Assembly (NCBI GenBank): GCA_019916065.1
Contig: CM034240.1
Span: 38,243,389 to 38,307,388 of the forward strand
DNA from: Vitellaria paradoxa
Taxonomy: Eukaryota > Streptophyta > Magnoliopsida > Ericales > Sapotaceae
Length of the DNA: 64,000 nt
Direction: 5' to 3'
Under the pieces are notes generated by a model that was not told the origin of the DNA, did no database searches, and saw only the letters and a list, made by a program, of their open reading frames with translations. This document shows, piece by piece, positions 1 through 9,858 of this stretch (position 1 is the first letter of the stretch; each line of letters opens with the position of its first letter). The position numbers were made by a program, and so were the translations under genes.

Positions 1-1243
1 GGTGCTTGCTTTAGCTGCTGGGATGGATCTTAAGCTCGAACAGATGGATGTTGAGACTGCCTTCCTTCATGGTGACTTAGAGGAAGAAATCTATATGGTG
101 TAACCAGAAGGTTTTGAAGTCAAAGGTAAAGAACATCTGGTTTGCAAGTTGAAAAAGAGTCTATATGGTTTAAAACAGGCACCCAGGCAGTGGTACAAGA
201 AATTTGACTCTTTTATGATGAGTCATAGATTCAGAAGGACAGATTCAGATCCATGTGTCTACATCCAGAGATTTTCAGATGGCAAGTTTGTCATTTTGCT
301 GCTATATGTTGATGATATACTCATAGTTGGCTAGAGTTCAGGGATGATTAAAAGGTTGAAGTTGGAGTTGTCAAAGTTCTTTGAGATGAAAGATTTGGGT
401 CCTGCACAGTAGATTCTGGGTATGCAGATAATCCGTGATAGAAAAGAAAGGAAAATTTGGTTGTCACAGGAAAAATATGTTAAACGGGTGATTGATAGGT
501 TCAACATGAAGGGTGCTAAGCCTATAAGCACTCCTCTTGCAGACCATTTCAAATTGAGCAAGAAGTCATGTCCAAATGATCAGAAAACCAGAGATGAGAT
601 AGACCGTATTCCCTATTCTTCAACAGTAGAAAGTTTGATGTATGCTATAGTTTGCACTCGACCTGACATTGCTAATGCTGTTGGTCTTGTTAGCAGGTTT
701 CTTTCAAATCCAGGAAAGCTACACTAAGAAGCTGTGAAATAGATACTGAGGTATCTTAAGGGTACTTCAAAGTTGTACTTGTGCTTTGGGGGTTCAATAC
801 CAGTTTTGGAAGGCTACATAGATGTAGATATGGCAGGAGACCTTGATCATAGGAAGAGCACTTTAGGCTTTGTGTTTACTTTTGCAGAGGGAGCTGTCTC
901 ATGGCAGTCCAAGTTGCAGAAATGTATAGCTCTATCTACTATAGAGGCTGAGTATATTGTTATGGCAGAAGCAGGTAAAGAAATGCTTTGGTTGAAGAGA
1001 ATTCTACAAGAACTGGGCCAAGAACAGAATCAGTATGTGGTTTACTGTGATAGTCAGAGTGCACTAGATTTGAGCAAGAATGCCATATATCATTCCCGAA
1101 CAAAGCACATTGACATCCGTTATCACTGGATACGTGAGGTTATGGAAAAACAGTTCTTAAAGCTTGAGAAGATTCACACAGATCAGAATCCTGCTGATAT
1201 GTTGACCAAAGTTGTCACCAGAGAGAAGTCTGAATTTTGCTGA
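1..1243 (+). pseudogene. Ty1/copia polyprotein, RT and RNase H end, decayed
   Basis: This is the C-terminal part of a Ty1/copia pol; the 5' part lies outside the window. The reading frame shows, in order, the RT segment with the AFLHGDLEEEIYM motif, then SLYGLKQAPRQW, the catalytic LLLYVDDILIVG box (near 299-332, aspartates intact), and PYSS...RPDIANAV. RNase H follows, with the SWQSKLQKCIALSTIEAEY segment and the CDSQSALDL and SRTKHIDIRYHWIRE motifs, ending at 1243. The frame is broken by stops near 102, 334, 411, 727 and 740. Two of these replace a glutamine and one a tryptophan expected at that position, so C-to-T/G-to-A decay is likely. No frameshift is needed to follow the domain order. 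A polypurine tract and an LTR follow directly. It is a dead element copy. Confidence 0.95.
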
Positions 1244-1306
1244 GACAGGATCGGTATGGGTACCAGATGATGCTGATCAGATAGTATTTCCTCTCTCTAT
1301 GGGTTC

Positions 1307-1317
1307 GGAGGGGGAGA
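1307..1317 (+). other. polypurine tract of the copia element
   Basis: A GGAGGGGGAGA-type purine run sits 64 bases past the RNase H stop and directly before the LTR, the usual position for plus-strand priming in plant copia elements. Confidence 0.8.
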
Positions 1318-1319
1318 TT

Positions 1320-1670
1320 TATTGGGGATCCTCACCCATTAATGTTATGTTGTTTACTAGATGGTTTTCCCTCATTTATTAAGTGTATTGTTATTAGCCG
1401 AATCACATTTAAACCTACCTACCCTCCTTTGACCACTATTGATAAAAAGATAGAGATGTTATGCATGAAAGGAGAACTGTGTGTCCGAATTTATGAGATA
1501 CTCTGGTTTAGATAATCCAGAGAGAGAGGAAAAGGCAGAATTTTGTATTCACTATTGTGATTATATAGTAGATTTTATTTTCTGCCCATGGATGTAGGCC
1601 AAGAGTGTCGAATCACATTAATTTGTGTGTGTTATTTTTATTATTTTGCTTTAATTTCTTTTCCCTTACA
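1320..1670 (+). repeat. 3' LTR of the Ty1/copia element
   Basis: The LTR begins TATTGGGG (expected TGTTGGGG, one substitution) right after the polypurine tract and ends in ACA near 1670. It contains the stretch of the type TTTCTGCCCATGGATGTAGGCC that many plant copia LTRs carry before their 3' end. The partner LTR and the target-site duplication are outside the window, so the right boundary rests on the CA terminus only. Confidence 0.8.
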
Positions 1671-2155
1671 CATATAAAAAATAAAATAAAATAAAATAGA
1701 GTAACGGAAAAAAAGAAAAATTAGTGGAGGGTAGCTCAATTCACCGAAGATTTAAATACAAAATTTTGACTTTGATCTTTATAAACTAGTGGACATGGGC
1801 AGAAACTGAGTTACGTAGCCGCCTTATAATAAAAATGTAGGGGTCCTTGTATTGTGGGTCGTGTGATCGTGATTATTGTGATGTTTGTCTCCCCTCCCAC
1901 TAGCTCAAACATTAAAAGAAAAGGGATTCCCGTGGCATCATCCGCAACAAAATGTATTAAAATTAAACCCGATACCAAACACACACTTAAAGTTTTTGCC
2001 ATTATGCATTAGCACTTAACTTAAAATTTTCTAGTAACTCATTACAAAATTCATAAGATGCTATGATTAGGGTAATAAATATTTTATCACATGTTATGTA
2101 TAACTCATTCACCCACTGCATGAGTTCTGAAATTTCAAGTATGAAATAATTCGAT
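1671..2155. other. AT-rich intergenic sequence, no gene seen
   Basis: It starts with an AAATA-type simple run (1676-1698). No coding exon or RNA gene is apparent; the 63-residue minus-strand open frame here has no recognisable motif. Confidence 0.5.
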
Positions 2156-2804
2156 GGTAAAATATATTTTATTAAAATATTTTTAGTAAGTAATATAATT
2201 AAATTATATTTAACATATTTTACTTTTATTGAATTAAATTTTTTAATAAAAATATAATTAAATTAATAATATATTTAAATTAATACTTAATTTAGTTTAA
2301 TTAATATGAAATATATTTTATTAAATTCAAATAATTTTTTAAAAATTAATAAAATTAAATAAATTAAAAAATTAATTTATGTAAATAAAATTACATTTTT
2401 AAACGCAGTTTGAGTTTCTATTTCAGAAAAAATTGATAACAAAAAATAATATCAAAAAATAAAGAGTCAAACTAAATAATTCTAGTTTTCTATTTGATTT
2501 AACTCTTTATATTCTGATTTTTTTATCATTTTTTCTGACATATAAGTGAAATTACATTTAGAAATGTAATTTTATTTACATAAATTAATTTTTTAACAAA
2601 ATATTTTATTATTTCTTAAAAAATTATTTGAATTTAATAAAATATATTTTATATTTATTAAACTAAATTAAGTATTAATTTAAATATATTACTAATTTAA
2701 TTATATTATTTTTTAGTAATAATTTAATTAAATAAAAATAGAATATATTAAATATAATTTAATTATATATTTACTAAAAATATTTTAATAAAATATACTT
2801 TACC
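2156..2804. repeat. 649-bp imperfect palindrome (foldback/MITE-like)
   Basis: The two halves are reverse complements of each other. The left end GGTAAAATATATTTTATT answers the right end ATAAAATATACTTTACC. The innermost arms AAAGAGT (2461-2467) and ACTCTTT (2502-2508) place the centre near 2484, which agrees with the centre computed from the outer ends. The arms diverge moderately, with small indels. There is no coding potential. It fits a foldback transposon or very long MITE; I found no convincing target-site duplication. Confidence 0.75.
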
Positions 2805-2817
2805 GCCAAATCACATT

Positions 2818-3050
2818 TAATAAAATATTTAATTTTATCATTTTTAAAATTATTTGAATTTAATAAATATATTTCATATTAATTAAACTAATTAATTTAA
2901 TCATATTATTTTTTGAAAATAATTTTATTCAATAAAAAGAAAAGATATTAAATTTTTTAATTTTATTATTTACTATAATTTAATAAAATATATTTCAAAT
3001 TATAATATGTTATATAATTTAATAAAATATATTTCAAATATATATCGAAA
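2818..3050. repeat. third, partial copy of the palindrome arm
   Basis: This AT-rich stretch repeats the order of motifs of the right arm of the neighbouring palindrome (AAATTATTTGAATTTAATAA, then ATTAAACTAA, then TTATATTATTTTTT). It therefore looks like a second truncated member or a local duplication. Confidence 0.5.
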
Positions 3051-3236
3051 GTGTAGGGATTTGACTATTACAGTTGAAACATGTGAGATTAAAGCGATAC
3101 TGAGAGTAAACTGTAGAAAAAATTACTTTTTATTCTTAGTTTAACAATTGTATTTAACGGTCAACTAACGGAAGAAGCAAATTATTGATCGAAAGTGTAG
3201 GGGTAATTTTTATACTTTACCCAAATTTAAATATAT
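3046..3236. repeat. MITE-like block with repeated TCGAAAGTGTAGGG
   Basis: The string TCGAAAGTGTAGGG occurs near 3047 and again near 3190. The second copy leads into a short hairpin-like GGGGTAATTTTTATACTTTACCC end. No coding sequence. Assignment to a MITE family is tentative. Confidence 0.35.
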
Positions 3237-3263
3237 ACCCATCTATGGTACATTTTAGGAGTT

Positions 3264-3547
3264 GTGCCAACCGATAGTTAAATCAATATTTATTTGACAT
3301 TTTACAATTCTCATATTTAATAATATGGATTGTAATTAATTTTAAATAATAGGTGGTGTTTGGTTTGCAAAAAAATAATAATAAATGAATAAATAAATAA
3401 AAATTGGTGTAAAAACCAGTAGTTAAATCAATAATTATTTTAACTTTTTAGAACTCTCGTATTTAATAAAATGGATTGTAATTAATTTTTTGTAACATGT
3501 GGTGTTTCATTTGTCCCAAAAGAAAAAAGGAAAAAAAAGAAAATTTG
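3264..3547. repeat. tandem duplication, 2 x about 142 bp
   Basis: Copy 1 (3264-3406) and copy 2 (3407-3547) share the same order of words: AGTTAAATCAATA, TATTTAATAA, ATGGATTGTAATTAATTTT and TGTGGTGTTT-like segments, each ending in an A-rich tract. Divergence is substantial, so the duplication is old. Confidence 0.75.
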
Positions 3548-4291
3548 GTGTAAAAAATGATACATGACAAAATTTGATTAAAAAAATTAATAAAAATCAA
3601 AATTTTTTAAATATTTTTTGGGATCAAAACACCCTCATATTTTAATAATTATTCAAATTCTTGATTCTTAATTGCTCAAATTAAGATGATGAAAAAATAA
3701 TCTTTACTAGTTATTCTTATAATTACTTTAGTTTCTCAATTTACCTTATAAAAATCAAATTTAAAATCTATTTTTCCCATCTAACTCCCCCCTCTCAAAA
3801 TAAATAATTAAATAAATAATTGTCATTATGAGGCTATGTGTTACATGTCCAAACCTTCTCTCAAATTTAATTCTCTATCTAGCTCTTAGTTCTTAAAAAA
3901 AAAAGTGCCAATGTTCTTATTTAAAAATAATTTCCCATATCTCTACTATAATAATAATTAACTCCCTCCATAATGTTATTTTTCCACATGCGCGAACAAA
4001 AATATATATATATATATATAAGGATTGACGTTTGAACTTACTTTTCTAATTTATAATTAATAAACGTTATCTTAGAATATCTCCAAATTTAGATTGATTT
4101 TGTTGAATTGAATTAGCCGTAAAAAAAAAAAAATAAATAAATAATTCATTTAATTATAATCTAAAATGTACAAAATATATGTATTAAAAATATATATGCA
4201 AATAAACTTAACTCAATTTTTTCAATTTTCTATAATCTAATAAGTTCCCCTCTTCATATAAAATATTAAAACAAAATATCTAAACAAATAA
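3548..4291. other. AT-rich intergenic sequence with (AT)n
   Basis: No gene seen. Contains an AT microsatellite at about 3999-4020 and A-rich runs. Confidence 0.5.
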
Positions 4292-5600
4292 TGTAACACC
4301 AGATATTTATTTTTCTATAAATACTTTAAATTTGGGCCATTTAAATATTAGACCTAAAATTTGGTCTAAATTGCCGCGTTTTATTTTATTTTCCTATGCC
4401 GGGTTTGGCTCAGATTTACATTTGAGTTGAGAATTGAGTCAAGGGCCTAGCCCTAGGCCCTCTTTTCTTTTTCTTTCCTTTCCTTATTTCTTTTTTTTCT
4501 CATTCTGTTGCTAGCAGAAGAGAGAGAGAGAGAGATAAATGAGAGAGAAGAAATAAAGTGAAGACTAGAGAGTGAAACTGGGTGAATGAGTTATTCACAT
4601 GGTGATCATTATGGTGATGCTCGTTTGTGTTGGTTTAGCTTGAGATGAAATTTTCAAGCCATTGAAGTTTGGAGGGCTTTGAAAATTTGTCTCCATTTCC
4701 CCTCCATTCTACAGTTTTGAGGTAGATAGGTAAACATATATATTTATGCTTGTCATTAACAAGATTTTGATATATTATATGAATAATTTGGTTGAGAATT
4801 GAGATATATATACATATAAATGTTGATATATATATGTATGAGGGTGTATATATATGCACATATATTGAATTTATACGAATTCCATGAGCTTTTTAGTTAG
4901 ATTTTTAGTATATTAGCATGTTGTGAATGTTATTACATGTCTATTTGATGAGTTGCATTATTGATTTGGTGGCTTGATTTGGGGAATCTAGGCTTAGGGT
5001 TCAGGAAGAACACGAACCCAGTATCTGTTTTTGGTCTATTTCAGTTTGAATAGCATTTAGATTCCTGATAGCACTCGAACTCCTAATATTGCTTGGACTA
5101 GGTTTGAATGCTGACGCCATTTGAATGGGGTTTGGAGGTTGACATCGTCCGAACGACATTCAAATGCTTGCTAATGTTTGAACGAGGTCTTGACGCCAAG
5201 CTGCTAAGTAGGCTAAAAATGTTGATTTCTTAAAACATAGTACCACTTTCTTTTGGAAAGCCTCTACTCCTAGTTATGATATTGATATGGTTTTACTCCA
5301 AATCTTCAAGACTTATAAAACTATAGAATTAAATAGTAAATGCTTGAGAATAACATGCTTTATTCATGTTAAGAATTATTATTTATTGATGATTATCATG
5401 ACTAAGCATATCGCGTGCTTGAGGTTGGGATTACATCATCAGGTCATGTTATGATATTGATTTGGTCTAGAATTCCATCTAGTTATTATTGATTTGCTGA
5501 GACACGATCATATATATAGGCGAGATCCAATGTTTTAAGAAAATAATAAGATGAGATTTTATAGAATATCAAATGATTCCTAGTAGATATATAAGACTAA
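4292..5600 (+). repeat. decayed gypsy-type LTR beginning TGTAACACC
   Basis: The left end TGTAACACCAGATATTT resembles the TGTAACACCCCGAATTTT start common to Ty3/gypsy (Tekay/Del-like) LTRs. Downstream are an (AG)n run at 4516-4534 and a CTCCATTTC...TTTTGAGGTAG segment comparable to the solo LTR at 9859. A cluster of short related words around 5100-5200 contains GAACGAC/CATTTGAATG. No GGGCGTGACA-type right end was found, so the right boundary is a guess; the copy is degenerate or truncated. Confidence 0.45.
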
Positions 5601-8286
5601 GGGTCCATTTGGGAGACCTGGCTAGTAGCCGGCTTTTTTTAGCTTCAACAGTGCTTGGCCAATAACACATAGTCATCTTATGCATGGTCCATTTGCACCT
5701 GCACGAGAGATCCTTAGCCCAATTATTGGTTACTATACCTTGTATAGCAAACCAACTGCATGCAATTGAGATGGGCTAGTATTGTAGTAGCGAAAATTTT
5801 GTCCAAAAAAATTAGTTACTAAAAATGATATAGTAAATTTGTAAACTTATCACTTAAAAAATAACTTACTAGAAAAAATTTTATTACATAAATAACATCA
5901 TCACATCATTCTAATACCATTTATTAACAAGGAAAAAAAAAGAGTGGTATTTATTAATTATTGTTGTTGTTGGAAGAGTTTCTAAGCAAAGTTATCAAGT
6001 GCTAGGTTGCTAGCTAAAATATTGTAATGAACTAGAAAAACAAAATATCAAGTCATTAATTCTACATGTTCCTTCCACATGGAACAATGAAGAACATTGA
6101 TAGTGTTGTAGAAATACTATTTATAAGAGAATTTTATGATTAATTTAAATCAATTTTAGAGTAAATCATACTTTTTAACTTAATAAAATGCATTTGATTA
6201 ACATAAGGTTCTAATTATAAATTTCTACTAATACAAAAATGTATAAACATCATAGTTTTTTAGGTGTGATATTTTACTTTCCATCTCGGTTACAAAACAA
6301 AAGCATGATTAATTTAGGTGAGATCATGAATTCCCTATTTTCGATCACAGTTGTACAATCGTGATTGAAAACTTATAATAATCACGCACTAAAAGTGTAA
6401 TCTTTTATGATAAAAACCAAGATGAAAAGAAATCACACATGATCATTTATGGGTCTTGATCTCACTTTCTTTGAAAAACTGTGGTCAAATATAGACAAAT
6501 AATCGCACTGAAAAAATGGGTTAATTTTAAAAATAACAAAAATTTACGTGGCAACCTACTATCATACCATCATGGCACCATATGGCGCCTTGTTTTTTTT
6601 TTTTTTTGGCTACTAAGAATCAGACTCATGTCATTCCTTTGGAAGTTAGTGTGGTAAGCTATCATTTGCATATACATTTTACATATTAATATATATAAAT
6701 AAATTTTTATCACTTTTGGCAACCAAAATAAATAATATTATATTATTTTTTAATTATTTTAAGTTTTTTACGATAATAAATTATCACTTTTGCTGAACAA
6801 TTAGTAGCTAAAATTGATACTTTTCCTGATCAATTGATTGGAAAAAATGATAAAAAAAAATTATTTTGATTTAGTTATTTTCACTTTTTGCAATAATTTG
6901 AAATTATAACCAATATATAAAACCATACGAATATTTAATAAATGATTCATGAATATCTATCATATTTAATTAAAAATGATCTTAAATCATTTTTTTATTT
7001 TCCTTTAATCCCTGTGTATAACACATATTTAATCATGAGTCACTATTTGTAATATATTTTCCTTCATTCTGCATTATATTTTGAAAAGTAATTAAGCTTC
7101 ATTTTGTTCTAGTTTTAGAAAATTATTGTTCAAAACAAAATTTTTGAAAACTATTTTAAGAATTGATTTGTAATACAAAAAATATTTTTAGTGATTATAT
7201 TCAAAAATTAGTCCTAAAAAGACAAAGAAATGAAAATTTTTATTATTTTTATTTCCAAATTTTTATCACTTCCAACAAAATACAAAATAATGTCACATTT
7301 AATATAATTAATATTAAAGATATACTAATCAATTATTAGATATTAAAATTTAATATTCACCTGATTATAAGTCATACTAACTATAAAGGCTTCTCCCATA
7401 TATTCACTGGAAAAAATGATTATACATATAGCATTATTTAAATTTGATTTAGCAAATTTAATTTTGACATTAATCTAAAAATATTTTTGTTTGTTGATCT
7501 ATGATTATTTAATAAATGTTATGATAAAATTTATGAAATTTAATTTAAATCATATAAAGTGATAAACTAATTTATTTAAGAGAGATATAAAGAAAAAATA
7601 ACAGTTAATTATTTTTATTTAATTGTCTCATTTTTTATAATAAAATTTTGTCAATTTTGCCGACCAATTGATAGTCAAAAGTGACGCATTTTATCTTACT
7701 TTTTTATCTCTCCTTTTTTAAAATATGATTTTCTTCACTCTTTTGTCTCGGGTTTTTTTTTTTTCAGAGATGGTTTTCACTAGTCTTTTATTTTTTTTTA
7801 AAAAAGTGTACAAGATATATGAAATAAATCACAATTTTAACAAAATTAAGATAAAAAAATATTAAAAGTAACTTTTTATCTCAATTTTTTAATTAAACTA
7901 AGATAAAAAGTTTTAGCTTACAAATATTTATCACGCTTTTTCTAAAACCGTGATATTTATAAACTTTCTAGTGTGACCTTTATCAATAATTGCAGTAGTG
8001 TTCATTTTAAAATTATCAAAATAGCATACATTTAGAAATAAATTAAGTCCTTAGTAATTTGTTAATTATTTAACTAATATATGTTTAATCTTATTTTTGT
8101 TTAATTTTAAGGTGAAGCAGTTGAGGCTGCAAGAAGAAAGGCTAAACAGTGCTAATGCAACCACCATCCTAACATATGCACCATCCTTGTGCCTACAGAG
8201 TCCTTGCTCCACCGTCCTTGCGTTTAAGGTGTGCCCACAATATTGTCCCTACATCTAAGGCGTGGGCATACCTCTTATTCTACATG
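5600..8286. other. AT-rich TE debris without recognisable genes
   Basis: No coding exon seen. 6220-6540 has repeated ATCACGATTG/ATCGTGATTG-type words and 7900-8000 ends in a TAGTG string, which is suggestive of a non-autonomous CACTA element, but no matching left terminus could be found. Poly-T at 6591-6607. Confidence 0.35.
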
Positions 8287-9160
8287 TGTAATGACTTGAG
8301 TTTTTGAACTTATTTTTGTATTATATTTTTGGAATTTGTGTATTGTTTGGGGTGCGTATGATTGAGTTTAACTCAACACTTAGGCATTTTTATGGTTTGA
8401 GGGCTCATGCGTATGGGGTGATTTGTGATCTGGTGTGTGCAAGCAACGGGTCTTCTTGTGCGCACAAATGAGTTTGGCATGGGTATGAGCATGCACATGG
8501 GTATATCATGTCATGCGCATTGGCCTGCATAGGTGTGTCCTGTGCGCATATACCTCTTCTTTCGTGTACACAATGCCTGTATCTGTCTTTTCTTGTTGAT
8601 CAGTCCATCCTCATTATTTCTGTATAGCGGTCCAATGGAATTCATTTCTTCCCTATGAAGCTCTTCCATCATCGACTTAACTTCTTTTTTCTTTTTTCTC
8701 CTTTATATTACTTGCCTTGTGTTGGGTGGGAAGGGAAGATATTTTACCGGTGCTATGTCTCCACATAGAGAGACGAAGAGAAGGGCAGAGTAAAGGGAGA
8801 GCTGAGGTTGTGTGAGTTTAGGGTCTGGTTTAGTAAGTGTGCAACAGTGTGTGGTGGTGGTTGCCTTTTGGTGGCTAGTGACAGCTAAGGTGGTGGTGGT
8901 GATCCCGACTCATGCTTTATTCTAGTTGAGCTTAGGTTCTAGCTAGTTCATTTTTCTCCTTTGTTTTTCTTCTTCCAACTTTAGGTAGGGTATTCTTGGC
9001 TTGTGTTAGATATAAATTTCGCTTGTGCATACGTGGATTTGAATGCATTGATAAAAGACGAAGCGTAAGAGGTGTATATATATGCGTGTGTATATGTATG
9101 TCAATATATGTGTTATATATGCAGATGTTGTGCTTGGATTATAGGTTACTTGATGAGTTG
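8287..9160 (+). repeat. gypsy-type LTR, left part, cut by the Tat insertion
   Basis: It begins TGTAATGACTTGAGTTTTTGAAC, a decayed form of the TGTAACGACCCGA-type LTR start. A cluster of GTGCGCAC/CATGCACATG-like words lies at 8400-8580. It runs straight into the AGTTG target site of the Tat element at 9156-9160. The sequence resuming at 36926 again shows GCGTGTGCAC-like words (37090-37190), so the rest of this LTR probably continues there. Confidence 0.5.
9156..9160. repeat. target-site duplication AGTTG, left copy (Tat element)
   Basis: Identical to the five bases directly after the right LTR at 36921-36925. It fixes the outer limits of the Tat element. Confidence 0.85.
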
Positions 9161-9762
9161 TGATGAGTTAGTAATTTCGTAACCTCTAGATGATCCGATC
9201 CAAGTCTAGGAAACTGTCTAGAACACCAATGTGGTGCCTATCAAAAAGTCTCTGATGCTTAAGTTAACAAAAAAGTTCAAAAAGTATTTTGGCAAAGTTT
9301 TGATAAGGTAAGAATGTTGTACCTGTGTTGCTGTGAAGTGTTTGTTTAAATATGCGAGAACCTTGACGTGGAATAATGTGCATGCAGTTACATGTAACTG
9401 CATGTAATGTGTTTTTTCTCTTTCCAATAGGATGATACCACCTGTATTATAAATCCTAAGGTTGGTTCCTTAATTCGTTAGCCAATATGTTTTATCTGAT
9501 ACAGTTTGTGGCAGTGCCTTTACAAGCGTATCTGTAGGAACTATTAAAAGAGTGTTATACATATGACTCATAACGTAAGCTACTTTGGGGTGACTAGTCG
9601 GGAATATCCTCACTCGAGCCTCCATTTGGGTAGTCCAGGCCATTACTGACCGGGTGGCCCAGACAGATTGAGAGAACACTTACTCTAATTGACTCAATCG
9701 AGTATGGATCAAGTAAGAAACTTGCCGATGTCCCTAGACATATATGGGACCTCCCTATATCA
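9161..9762 (-). repeat. 3' LTR of the Tat element
   Basis: It aligns along its whole length with 36296-36920. Shared landmarks are AACCTC-AGATGATCC, GGTAAGAATGTTGTACCT, GCATGTAACTGCATGT-like strings, CTACTTTGGGGTGACT and the terminal GGGACCTCCCTATATCA. The minus-strand LTR therefore starts TGATATAGG and ends in CA. Purine-rich sequence on the minus strand just inside (9763-9785) is the likely polypurine tract. Confidence 0.88.
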
Positions 9763-9853
9763 GATGCTCCCAATTCCCCTAGTCTTCCGAGTGAGATTAG
9801 GGGAATTTGACGATTTTTGGTTTTCTCATTTTATGTGCTCAATTAATGTGTCA
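9763..9853 (-). other. Tat internal sequence next to the 3' LTR
   Basis: This short remnant of the Tat interior was separated from the rest by the solo LTR insertion. Read on the minus strand it ends in an AGGGGAATTGGGAGC-type purine run before the LTR. Confidence 0.5.
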
Positions 9854-9858
9854 CAGGC
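9854..9858. repeat. target-site duplication CAGGC, left copy
   Basis: Matches 12601-12605 exactly, bounding the solo LTR. Confidence 0.9.

Noticed and set aside
5600..8000. Possible complete CACTA transposon
   Set aside because: A TAGTG end is visible near 8000, but no CACTA start, 3-bp duplication or transposase was found.
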